A DNA stretch of 7,631 nt from CAYLZW01 sp964388085 (GTDB lineage Bacteria > Myxococcota > UBA727 > CAYLZW01), in assembly GCA_964388085.1 (NCBI GenBank), contig CAYLZW010000279.1:1-7631 (forward strand). The letters run 5' to 3'. The notes beneath the pieces are model-generated. The model was given only the letters and a program-made list of their open reading frames with translations. It was not told the origin of the DNA and made no database searches. Within the stretch, counting starts at the first letter, position 1, and each line of letters begins with the position of its first letter. This document shows positions 1 through 6,317 of this stretch, one piece after another. The translations under genes were made by a program, and so were the position numbers.

Positions 1-738
1 AAGCGGGTGCGTCACGCGCTGGCCTACGGCGCAGACCGCGAGGGCATCTCGAAGGGCCTGTTCGAGGGCCGCCAGCCCGTCGCGCACGGCACCGAGCCGC
101 CGCGCTCGCCCTACTTCAACCCGAACGTCAAGAAGTACCCCTATGACCCGGCCAAGGCCAAGGCCCTCCTCGACGAGGCCGGCTGGAAGGTCCCCGAGGG
201 CGGCGGCGTGCGCGAGAAGGACGGCAAGAAGCTGCAGCTCAAGATCATGACGACGTCGGGCAACAAGACCCGCGAGCAGGTCGAGGTGCTGCTGCAGTCG
301 CAGTGGCGCGAGATCGGCATCGACGTGCAGATCAACAACGAGCCGGCGAAGGTGTTCTTCGGCGAGACGCTGCGGCACCGCAAGTACGAGCACATGGCGA
401 TGTACGCGTGGACGAAGGATCCGGTCAGCGTCTCCGAGACGCTCTGGCGCTGCGACTACATCCCGAGCTCGAAGAACAGCTACCAGGGCCAGAACCAGCC
501 GGGCTTTTGCGACCCGAAGGTGGACGAGCTCTTGAAGTCCGCCGCGCTCGAGCTCGACCCGAAAAAGCGCGCGCAGCTCGGGCAGGAGGTCGAGGCCATC
601 CTCGCCGAGGAGCTGCCGGCCCTGCCGCTGTTCTTCCGCGTCGACGTGAGCGTGCGCAACCGGCACCTCAAGAACTGGAAGCCCACGGGCACTTTGCAGC
701 CGCTCACGTGGAACGCCCACCAGTGGTCCTGGGAGTGA
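1..738 (+). CDS. ABC transporter substrate-binding protein, peptide/nickel family (SBP_bac_5), C-terminal part
   Basis: The reading frame is open from base 1, so the start, signal peptide and first lobe lie upstream; 245 residues remain before the TGA at 736-738. The first residues (KRVRHALAYGADRE) match the conserved 'KRVRQALAYAIDRE' block of family 5 solute-binding proteins. The 'YPYDPAKAKALLDEAGW' block follows at about residues 45-61, then the usual C-terminal part 'QPGFCDPKVDELL' and 'LPALPLFF'. Members bind oligopeptides, dipeptides, nickel chelates or similar solutes in the periplasm and deliver them to a DppB/DppC-type permease pair; the two genes that follow encode exactly that pair. 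The substrate cannot be told from this fragment. A hairpin at 742-773 separates it from the permease genes and may help keep binding-protein mRNA more abundant. The family call is secure; peptide specificity is inferred. Confidence 0.93.
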   Translation, partial: KRVRHALAYGADREGISKGLFEGRQPVAHGTEPPRSPYFNPNVKKYPYDPAKAKALLDEAGWKVPEGGGVREKDGKKLQLKIMTTSGNKTREQVEVLLQSQWREIGIDVQINNEPAKVFFGETLRHRKYEHMAMYAWTKDPVSVSETLWRCDYIPSSKNSYQGQNQPGFCDPKVDELLKSAALELDPKKRAQLGQEVEAILAEELPALPLFFRVDVSVRNRHLKNWKPTGTLQPLTWNAHQWSWE

Positions 739-741
739 CGC

Positions 742-773
742 TCGCGCCGGCCGACCTCCGTCGGCGGGCGTGA
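742..773 (+). promoter_or_regulatory. Intercistronic hairpin between binding protein and permease genes
   Basis: An inverted repeat starts four bases after the binding-protein stop codon. Arms 745-755 and 760-770 pair in 10 of 11 positions (G749/G766 is the mismatch) around a CTCC loop. Three further pairs outside it, including a G-U, extend it to 742-773. No T-run follows, so it does not look like a full intrinsic terminator. In importer operons such structures often protect the upstream message or cause partial termination, giving more binding protein than permease; that role here is inferred. Confidence 0.4.
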
Positions 774-828
774 CGCCTCCCTGCGCCGACCCTCTTCACG
801 GCTTCCCGAAACTCGCCAGCGAGAAACC

Positions 829-2895
829 ATGTTCGTCATCCTCCGCCGCCTCATGCAGATGGTGTTGATCTTGGCAGCGTTGAGCTTCGTGCTCTTCGGT
901 CTGCTCTCGGCCATGCCGGGCGACCCCGTCGACATGCTCATCACGTCGAACCCGCGCATCAAGCCCGAGGACGTCGTCCGCCTGAAGAAGCTGCGCGGCC
1001 TCGATAAGCCCTGGTACGTCCAGTACGTGCGCTGGATCTGGGGCTACAACGATCCGCGGCGGCCGGTGACGCTCAGCGACCTCGAGGGGGTGGCGCTCGT
1101 GCTCGGTGACGACGGCAGCGCGACGCTCCGGCACGACCTGCTCGCCGACATCCACGATCCCGACTTCCGCCACAGCGTCGATGACATGATGACCGCGCTG
1201 GCCGCCGTAGACGCCGGGGTCAAGAAGAAGCTCGAGGCCACGCTCACGCCGGAGTCCTCCCTCGAGTCCCTCGGCGAGGAGCTCTACAACCTCTCGCCCG
1301 AGGCCCACCTGGCCGTGACCTCGGCGCTGTCCGAGCGCGCGGCCAAGAGCGTCGGCGTAGAGGGCCTGTTCGGCACCAAGGCCGAGGGCACGGTGCTCAC
1401 GCGCACCTTCGACGAGCCCGGCGTGTACGCCCTCTGGTTCGTGGTCTACGACACCGACGGCTACGAGACCGTCGGCCGCCTGCCGGTGTGGGTCGCGCCG
1501 CGCTTCGAGAGCCAGGCGGCGCCGCTCGACGAGAACCCGGAGGCCCTCGACGAGCAGGCGGCGCAGCTCGCCGGCAGCACCGAGACGCCGGAGGACGCGA
1601 GCCTGCCCTTCGAGCCGAGCGAGGGCGACATCATCAGCGCCGCCAAGGAGGCCGCGAGCGCGACGGGGCAGGGCGCGTTCCTCGTCGGCGACATCGACTC
1701 GCAGGTGGTCGACGATCCCGAGGCCTTCCGCGTGGACCTGAAGCGCTTTCTCGAGGGCGTCCCCGACGAAGAGCGCGGCGAGGTCGACTTCGCGCTCATC
1801 GCGGACAGCCCGGGCGTCATCGAGGACGGCGTCTACACGCACGTGTTCGACGGCCCCGGCCAGACGGCGGTGCAGTTCGTCGCCAAGCGCGGCGACGTCG
1901 AGCAGAAGGGCGCCTTCGCCGTCGAGCACGGCCCCTTCCCGGACGACGACAAGTTCAACCGGGGCTTCCTCTACGTGTTCGCCGGCGACGAGGAGGCCCT
2001 CGGCTTCTCGAACACGTACAAGCGGCCGGTGTGGGAGATCCTCGCGGGCACCAGGGCCATCTGCGGTGATCACCAGCGCGGCGCGGGCGAGACCTGCGAC
2101 GACGGCAACCTCATCGCCGGCGACGGCTGCGACGAGGTCTGCCAGGACGAGGCGCTCGGCTTCTTCCAGAAGCTCGACGCGCGCGCGGCCGGCTGGCTCG
2201 TCTCGAGCGGCCGCGTGTTCAACACCATTCAGCTCATGCTGCCCGCCATCTTGCTCTCGCTCCTCATCGCCATCCCCATCGGCGTGCTGAGCGCGTACCG
2301 GCAGTACTCGTGGATCGACTACCTCTCGAACTTCTTCGCCTTCGTCGGCATCTCGCTGCCGGTGTTCTGGTTCGCGATCATGGTGCTGTTCGTGTTCGCG
2401 GAGCGCCTGCAGTGGTTCCCGGCGGGCGGCCTGCAGACGCCGGGCATCCAGGGCGGCTTCTTCGCGGTGCTGGTGGACCGCATGCAGCACACGCTGCTGC
2501 CCGCCTTCGTGCTCAGCATCGCCTACACCGGCCGCTGGCTGCGCTACATGCGCGCGTCGATGCTCGAGGTGCTGCCGCTCGACTTCATCCGCACGGCGCG
2601 CGCCAAGGGCCTGCGCGAGCGCGTCGTCATCCTGAAGCACGCGCTGCGAAACGCGCTCATCCCCGTCGTCACCGTGCTGGCGCTCTCCATCCCGGCGCTG
2701 TTCGGCGGCGCGCTGCTCACCGAGACCGTGTTCGCCTGGCCCGGCGTCGGCCGCCTGCAGTTCGAGTCGGTGATGAACAACGACTACTACGTCGCCATCG
2801 TCGTCTTCCTCATCTCCTCGATGCTGCTCATGCTGGGCAACCTCCTCGCGGACGTCCTGTACGTCGTCGTCGATCCGCGCATCCGAAAGAGCTGA
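829..2895 (+). CDS. DppB/OppB-type ABC transporter permease with a very large periplasmic insert carrying a DUF4215 cysteine repeat
   Basis: Inner-membrane channel subunit of a peptide/nickel-type importer, 688 residues where DppB/OppB proteins usually have about 310-340. The N-terminus is canonical: helix 1 at about 10-28, the PGDP motif at 30-33, then 'GLDKPWYVQYVRW' at 57-69. The C-terminal half (about 463-688) is a complete binding-protein-dependent permease domain: helices near 466-488, 500-525, 555-570, 610-632 and 655-682, and the cytoplasmic EAA coupling loop (about 574-611, including TARAKGL) that contacts the ATPase. About 310 extra residues (75-388) and a second block (409-455) lie in the periplasmic loop between helices 1 and 2. 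The remnant 'LGFSNTYKRPVWEIL' between them matches the family's normal 'LG-S---GRPV' segment. The first block has two possible PKD/Ig-like strand sets (about 185-225 and 333-366). The second has cysteines 412, 423, 434 and 438 in the DUF4215 pattern (CGD, ETCDDGN, GDGC, C), presumably disulfide-bonded. The frame is unbroken. The start at 829 gives the normal family N-terminus; its SD (GAGA at 821-824) is weak. Confidence 0.93.
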   Translation: MFVILRRLMQMVLILAALSFVLFGLLSAMPGDPVDMLITSNPRIKPEDVVRLKKLRGLDKPWYVQYVRWIWGYNDPRRPVTLSDLEGVALVLGDDGSATLRHDLLADIHDPDFRHSVDDMMTALAAVDAGVKKKLEATLTPESSLESLGEELYNLSPEAHLAVTSALSERAAKSVGVEGLFGTKAEGTVLTRTFDEPGVYALWFVVYDTDGYETVGRLPVWVAPRFESQAAPLDENPEALDEQAAQLAGSTETPEDASLPFEPSEGDIISAAKEAASATGQGAFLVGDIDSQVVDDPEAFRVDLKRFLEGVPDEERGEVDFALIADSPGVIEDGVYTHVFDGPGQTAVQFVAKRGDVEQKGAFAVEHGPFPDDDKFNRGFLYVFAGDEEALGFSNTYKRPVWEILAGTRAICGDHQRGAGETCDDGNLIAGDGCDEVCQDEALGFFQKLDARAAGWLVSSGRVFNTIQLMLPAILLSLLIAIPIGVLSAYRQYSWIDYLSNFFAFVGISLPVFWFAIMVLFVFAERLQWFPAGGLQTPGIQGGFFAVLVDRMQHTLLPAFVLSIAYTGRWLRYMRASMLEVLPLDFIRTARAKGLRERVVILKHALRNALIPVVTVLALSIPALFGGALLTETVFAWPGVGRLQFESVMNNDYYVAIVVFLISSMLLMLGNLLADVLYVVVDPRIRKS

Positions 2896-2896
2896 C

Positions 2897-4036
2897 ATGA
2901 GCGTTACCGAAGTGACCCAGCCGAAGGGCCGCAAGGTCGAGAGCTTCGCCGGCCTCGTGTGGAAGCGTTTCCGCAAGCACCGCCTCGCGCTCGTCAGCGC
3001 GTGCATCCTGGTGGCGCTCATCGGCATCGCGCTGCTCGCGCCCGTGCTCGAGAGCCTGCTCGGCATCTCCTACGAGTCCACCGACCTCTCGAACCGCTAC
3101 GGCCCCTACGCCTGGCCACACCTGCTCGGCACCGACGACGTGGGCCGCGACGTCTTGGCCCGGCTGCTCTACGGCGGCCGCGTGTCGCTCGCGGTCGGCA
3201 TCATCTCCGCCCTCTCGAGCGCGCTCATCGGCACCGTCATCGGCATGCTGGCGGGCTTTTACGGCCGCTGGGTCGACTCGCTGCTGATGCGCTTCACCGA
3301 CGCCATGCTGAGCGTGCCGGTGCTGCCGCTCATGATCGTGTTCGCGGCCCTCGACCTCAACAAGCTCTTCGGCGGCGCCGACGACTGGACGTCCCCCATC
3401 GCCTTCTGCGTCGCCCTCGGAGTGCTCGTCATGGCCCTGCGCTTCTTCGGCGCCGATCGTGGCTCCGAGGGCTTCAAGGGCGTGACCTTCAAGGACGTCG
3501 GGCTCACCGACGGCGTCGTCGTCGCCGCGGTCTGCTTCGGCATCTACCTGGTGGTGTTTCGCTTCATCGACTGGGAGTCCATGGGCTCGGGCAACTTCAG
3601 CTCGGTCATCAAGATCATCCTCATCATCGTGTTCTTCGGCTGGATGACCGTCGCCCGCCTCGCGCGCGCCGCCGCCCTGCAGCTGAAGAGCATGGAGTTC
3701 GTCACCGCCGCCCGCGCCCTCGGCGCCAGCGATCGCCGCATCATGGTGACGCACGTGCTGCCGAACGCGCTCGCGCCCATCATCGTCGCGGCCACGCTCG
3801 AGGTCGGCGGCAACATCCTCTACGAGGCCGCGCTGTCCTTCCTCGGCCTCGGCATCCAGCCGCCGATCCCGTCGTGGGGCAATATGCTGAACCTCGCCCT
3901 CGACTACATCAAGCGCGACCCCATGCTCGCGTTCTGGCCCGGCCTGTTCATCCTCGTCACCGTCGCCTGCTTCAACTTCTTCGGCGACGGCCTCAGAGAC
4001 GCCCTCGACCCGCACCAGGTGATGAAAGACAAGTGA
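2897..4036 (+). CDS. DppC/OppC-type ABC transporter permease with an extra two-helix insert
   Basis: Second channel subunit of the importer, 379 residues against about 280-310 for typical DppC/OppC. It begins one base after the stop of the preceding permease, with a purine-rich GAAAGAG at 2885-2891 as likely ribosome binding site, so the two are probably translationally coupled. Order of parts: cytoplasmic N-terminus with 'WKRFRKHRLA' (22-31, the OppC N-terminal segment); helix 1 at about 31-52; the conserved 'HLLGTDDVGRDVLARLLYGGR' stretch at 75-95; helices at about 96-120 and 130-151; the EAA coupling loop at about 263-297 (TAARALGAS); then 'ALSFLGLGIQPPIPSWGNML' at 312-331, a family hallmark; and a last helix at about 345-365. 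Residues about 153-237 are extra. They contain two hydrophobic stretches (about 165-182 and 205-223) joined by a short charged segment, and could form two added helices without changing overall topology. The family is certain; substrate and the insert's role are unknown. Confidence 0.94.
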   Translation: MSVTEVTQPKGRKVESFAGLVWKRFRKHRLALVSACILVALIGIALLAPVLESLLGISYESTDLSNRYGPYAWPHLLGTDDVGRDVLARLLYGGRVSLAVGIISALSSALIGTVIGMLAGFYGRWVDSLLMRFTDAMLSVPVLPLMIVFAALDLNKLFGGADDWTSPIAFCVALGVLVMALRFFGADRGSEGFKGVTFKDVGLTDGVVVAAVCFGIYLVVFRFIDWESMGSGNFSSVIKIILIIVFFGWMTVARLARAAALQLKSMEFVTAARALGASDRRIMVTHVLPNALAPIIVAATLEVGGNILYEAALSFLGLGIQPPIPSWGNMLNLALDYIKRDPMLAFWPGLFILVTVACFNFFGDGLRDALDPHQVMKDK

Positions 4037-4062
4037 TGACGACGCGGGGGACGACGAGGACA

Positions 4063-5295
4063 ATGTCTCGCGCAGAGGCGCAAAGCCGCAAAGGAACCCC
4101 GCTCTTTGCGGCTCTGCGGCTCTGCACGAGATCGTTTTCGGTGCTCGTCGCCCTGTCTCTCATCGCGAGCCCGGTTCTCGCTCAGGGAGACGAGACCGAC
4201 GACAAGCTCCTGGAGGACCCGTCGCCGCCAGTGCCCGAGCCCGTGCCCGCGGCCGAGCCGGCGCCGTCGACTGAGCCAGCTCCCGCGTCGCAGCCAGCCG
4301 AGCTCGCTCCCTCGACGCAGCCCGCGTTGCAGGTGCCGGAGCCGAGCGTGCCGGCCGTCCCGGAGATCCCTCCGTTAGGCCCTGTAGACGCCTCAGAGCG
4401 CCTGGACGCCGCCGGGCTCCTCGTGGGCAGCCCGGGGTACTACGCGCTCTGGTACGGCCCCGAGTGGGCGCTCGTGGGCGTCATGGGCGCGCTCGAGGTG
4501 TTCAACGTCTTCGACCTCGTGCCGCCGCCGCCGGCGCTGTTCGGCCCCTCGTTCAACGACCAGGAGCCGGACGGAGCCGTGCTGAGCGATCCGCGCCTCG
4601 ACGACGTCATCGGGCGGCCCTTCGTGCGCGAGAAGGTGCCGCCCCTGGCCGTCGCCGTCGTCGGGCTGAGCGGCCTCCTGAGCGCCGGCGTCGTCGACGT
4701 CGTCCGCCACGGTGAGCTGCAGCACACGCACAACCTCGTGCTCGGCGGCCTCACCGCCATCACCGGCACCATGCTCGTCACGAACGTCATGAAGGCGGGC
4801 TTCGGCCGCCTGCGGCCCGACTTCCGCGATCGCTACCGGTACGCGTCCTGCCAGGGCCTCGCGCCGCGCTCTCCCGTCGTCAACTGCGCGGCGCAGCAGG
4901 CAGGCGGCTTCACGTTACCCGACGACGAGTATCTCGACGGCTACCGCTCCTTCCCCTCGGGGCACGCGTCGTCGTCGTTCGCCTTCGCCACCTACCTGTC
5001 GCTCTGGCTCGGCAGCGAATTCGTCTGGGCCAAAGACGCCGGCGGCGTCGAAGCGGGCCTCGGCACGCTCGGCATCGGCGCGCTCTACTCGGCCGCGCTG
5101 TTCACCGCCGCCACGCGCCTGTCGGACAACCGGCACCACCCCGAGGACGTCGCCGTCGGCGCAGGGCTCGGCGCGGGCATCGCGGCCGCCTCGTGGCTCC
5201 TGCACTTCGATCTCGAAGGCAACGCCCGCTGGCGTGGCGTGGACGTCGCTCCCGGTCCTGGAGACGCAGGCATCTCCGTCGTCGGACGCTTCTGA
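4063..5295 (+). CDS. PAP2-family phosphatase (lipid phosphate phosphatase-like) with export signal and Pro-rich linker
   Basis: About 410 residues. All three PAP2 signature motifs are present: K244-x6-R251-P252; P298-S-G-H301; and a variant of the third motif, T351-R352-x5-H358-x3-D362, with Thr in place of the usual Ser. The histidines and aspartate are the expected catalytic residues. Such enzymes dephosphorylate lipid phosphates (phosphatidic acid, phosphatidylglycerophosphate, undecaprenyl pyrophosphate) on the periplasmic face of the membrane; the substrate here is unknown. C-terminal hydrophobic stretches near 192-214, 223-243, 300-318 and later fit a membrane-embedded PAP2 core. The N-terminus has a signal-like segment ending 'ASPVLA' at residue 40, then a Pro/Ala/Glu-rich linker (about 53-107). 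Two cysteines between motifs 1 and 2 may form a disulfide. The start is uncertain. ATG 4063 has GAGGA just upstream but very close; ATG 4036 overlaps the permease stop (TGATG) and adds nine residues. Both starts place the 66-bp palindrome inside the coding sequence. Confidence 0.88.
   Translation: MSRAEAQSRKGTPLFAALRLCTRSFSVLVALSLIASPVLAQGDETDDKLLEDPSPPVPEPVPAAEPAPSTEPAPASQPAELAPSTQPALQVPEPSVPAVPEIPPLGPVDASERLDAAGLLVGSPGYYALWYGPEWALVGVMGALEVFNVFDLVPPPPALFGPSFNDQEPDGAVLSDPRLDDVIGRPFVREKVPPLAVAVVGLSGLLSAGVVDVVRHGELQHTHNLVLGGLTAITGTMLVTNVMKAGFGRLRPDFRDRYRYASCQGLAPRSPVVNCAAQQAGGFTLPDDEYLDGYRSFPSGHASSSFAFATYLSLWLGSEFVWAKDAGGVEAGLGTLGIGALYSAALFTAATRLSDNRHHPEDVAVGAGLGAGIAAASWLLHFDLEGNARWRGVDVAPGPGDAGISVVGRF
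4066..4131. repeat. 66-bp near-perfect palindrome (REP-like element) at the permease/phosphatase junction
   Basis: Arms 4066-4093 and 4104-4131 (28 bases each) are inverted copies agreeing at 25 of 28 positions, separated by a 10-base loop (4094-4103). Each arm is built from short related units such as GCAGAG and GCAAAG alternating with CGC/CCG. It begins with TCTCG and ends with CGAGA, as dispersed palindromic elements with clean ends do. In my recollection, similar elements made of 'GCGCAAAG/GCAGAGG' units are widespread between genes in several bacterial phyla; family membership is not proven here. It could also act as a strong hairpin in mRNA, and a T-run (4135-4138) follows shortly after it. 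It overlaps the predicted N-terminal coding part of the next gene. Confidence 0.8.
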
Positions 5296-5324
5296 GCGCA
5301 GGCGCCGACCGCCGGCCCCAGCCG

Positions 5325-6242
5325 CTAAAAGCCGCAGCAGGTGTAGTCGTAGCGCATGGTGTTGCCACCGCAGCTCTGCAGCCGGACGCGGTTCAGGAAC
5401 TCCCCGGTCGGGCAGCTCACGTTGTGGCGGTCGAGGTAGATCGCGGAACCGTCGCCTTGGTCGTTGCAGGCCGTGCTCCGCCCCGTGCACTGGATGTTCA
5501 GCTTGGTGTCGCCCGTCACCGTCAGCGTGCCGTTGATCTTGGTCGCACCCGTGCCCTCGATCGAGACGCGCTCCGTCCAGTTGTTGCCGTTGGCGTCGAG
5601 CGTCCCGACCGTGAAGCGGGCCGTGGTCGCGACCGTCGTGCGCAGCTCGCTCGGGTGGATCTGAAAGCCGTAGTCGTTGCCCCAGAGCCGGATCTTCTGT
5701 CCGAGCGTCGAGGCGAAGCCCAGCGAGGCGGTCAAGGTCAGCAGCGTCGCCGAGGCGGCGTCCATGCTCGCGTTCCCGGCCACTTCGAGGTCGCCGTCCA
5801 CGTCGAGATCGCCGTTCACGAAGCCCGTCTCCTGCAGCGGGGTCGCCGCGGCGAAGGGCACGGCGCCGAGGCGGGTGCGGCCGCCGGCGCTCGGCGCGAG
5901 GTCTGTGAGCGCGGCGAGCGAGTCCCCCACGGACACCTCGAGCCACAGCGCCCCGGCGGACAGGCAGGCGTCCGCGAGACCCTCGAGCTCCACGGCAAAG
6001 TTACCGCCCACGACGTCGACCGGGTCGAAGTCCTGCACGTCACAGACGGCGCCCCCCGTGGGGGTCGTATAGACGCGCAGCTGCATCGCTACGCTGCCGT
6101 CGACCGGCTCACCGCCGCGCTCGAGGTGCCCGACGTACGGGATGCTGCCGCCGCTCGTGTTCACGCCCTGCGCGATGGCAAACCCCGCGACGACGACGAC
6201 GATCAGGACTGGCAACTGACGGACCAGACGACGCAGGATCAT
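5325..6242 (-). CDS. Secreted protein of unknown function: surface/tail-fibre-type N-terminal module and Cys-rich C-terminus
   Basis: 305 residues on the minus strand, convergent with the phosphatase gene (29 bases between stop codons). The N-terminus is a clear signal peptide: RRLVR, a Val/Ile-rich core, and probable cleavage after AIA at residue 24. Residues about 33-135 resemble a module common in secreted bacterial proteins: a 'GxL...GxPVDGS' opening, 'LRVYTTPTGG', 'ALWLEVSVGDS', and a 'RTRLGAVPFAAA' close. Residues about 140-250 contain short beta-type repeats such as 'NGDLDVDGDLEVAG' and 'INGTLTVTGDTKLN', as in tail-fibre or beta-helical stalks. The C-terminal 55 residues hold six cysteines (252, 259, 277, 291, 302, 303) and end CCGF, suggesting a small disulfide-stabilised domain. 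The frame stays open far upstream to 7280, but only the ATG at 6240-6242 gives a signal peptide, and a G-rich stretch directly precedes it. I do not recognise a specific family for the whole protein; a surface or adhesive role is only a guess. Confidence 0.85.
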   Translation of the reverse strand: MILRRLVRQLPVLIVVVVAGFAIAQGVNTSGGSIPYVGHLERGGEPVDGSVAMQLRVYTTPTGGAVCDVQDFDPVDVVGGNFAVELEGLADACLSAGALWLEVSVGDSLAALTDLAPSAGGRTRLGAVPFAAATPLQETGFVNGDLDVDGDLEVAGNASMDAASATLLTLTASLGFASTLGQKIRLWGNDYGFQIHPSELRTTVATTARFTVGTLDANGNNWTERVSIEGTGATKINGTLTVTGDTKLNIQCTGRSTACNDQGDGSAIYLDRHNVSCPTGEFLNRVRLQSCGGNTMRYDYTCCGF

Positions 6243-6305
6243 GTCCCCCCCGGGCGAGCGCGGCTCGCGATGGAGAAGCAGCATATCCCGATGGGGCCTC
6301 GGCCC

Positions 6306-6311
6306 TATGAT
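6306..6311 (+). promoter_or_regulatory. Possible -10 element for yicC
   Basis: TATGAT differs from the sigma-70 -10 consensus at one position. It lies in the 75-bp gap between the divergent secreted-protein gene and yicC. The yicC ATG (6318) is seven bases downstream, where transcription from this element would begin, so the message would be leaderless or nearly so; no Shine-Dalgarno sequence is visible before that ATG. No convincing -35 element is seen at 16-18 bp spacing. The call is weak. Confidence 0.25.
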
Positions 6312-6317
6312 GATCTC

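Noticed and set aside
796..3066. 756-codon open frame on the minus strand opposite the DppB-type permease
   Set aside because: It is rich in His, Glu, Asp, Arg and Ala with no domain, as expected for the antisense of GC-rich coding DNA. The plus strand encodes a clear permease over the same bases.
2828..4063. 411-codon minus-strand open frame opposite the DppC-type permease
   Set aside because: Low-complexity acidic/His/Arg composition and no motifs; a shadow of the real gene on the plus strand.
5296..5324. Possible bidirectional terminator between the convergent genes
   Set aside because: The 29-base gap is GC-rich, but I see no convincing stem followed by a T-run on either strand.
6188..6202. 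Run of CGA triplets as a possible slippage or phase-variation tract
   Set aside because: It is short, its unit is three bases so slippage would keep the frame, and it simply encodes the Val run of the signal peptide.
5193..6317. Long plus-strand open frame upstream of and continuous with yicC
   Set aside because: It runs antisense to the secreted-protein gene, and its translation is Arg/Ala/Val-rich with no family features. The YicC family N-terminus fixes the start at 6318.
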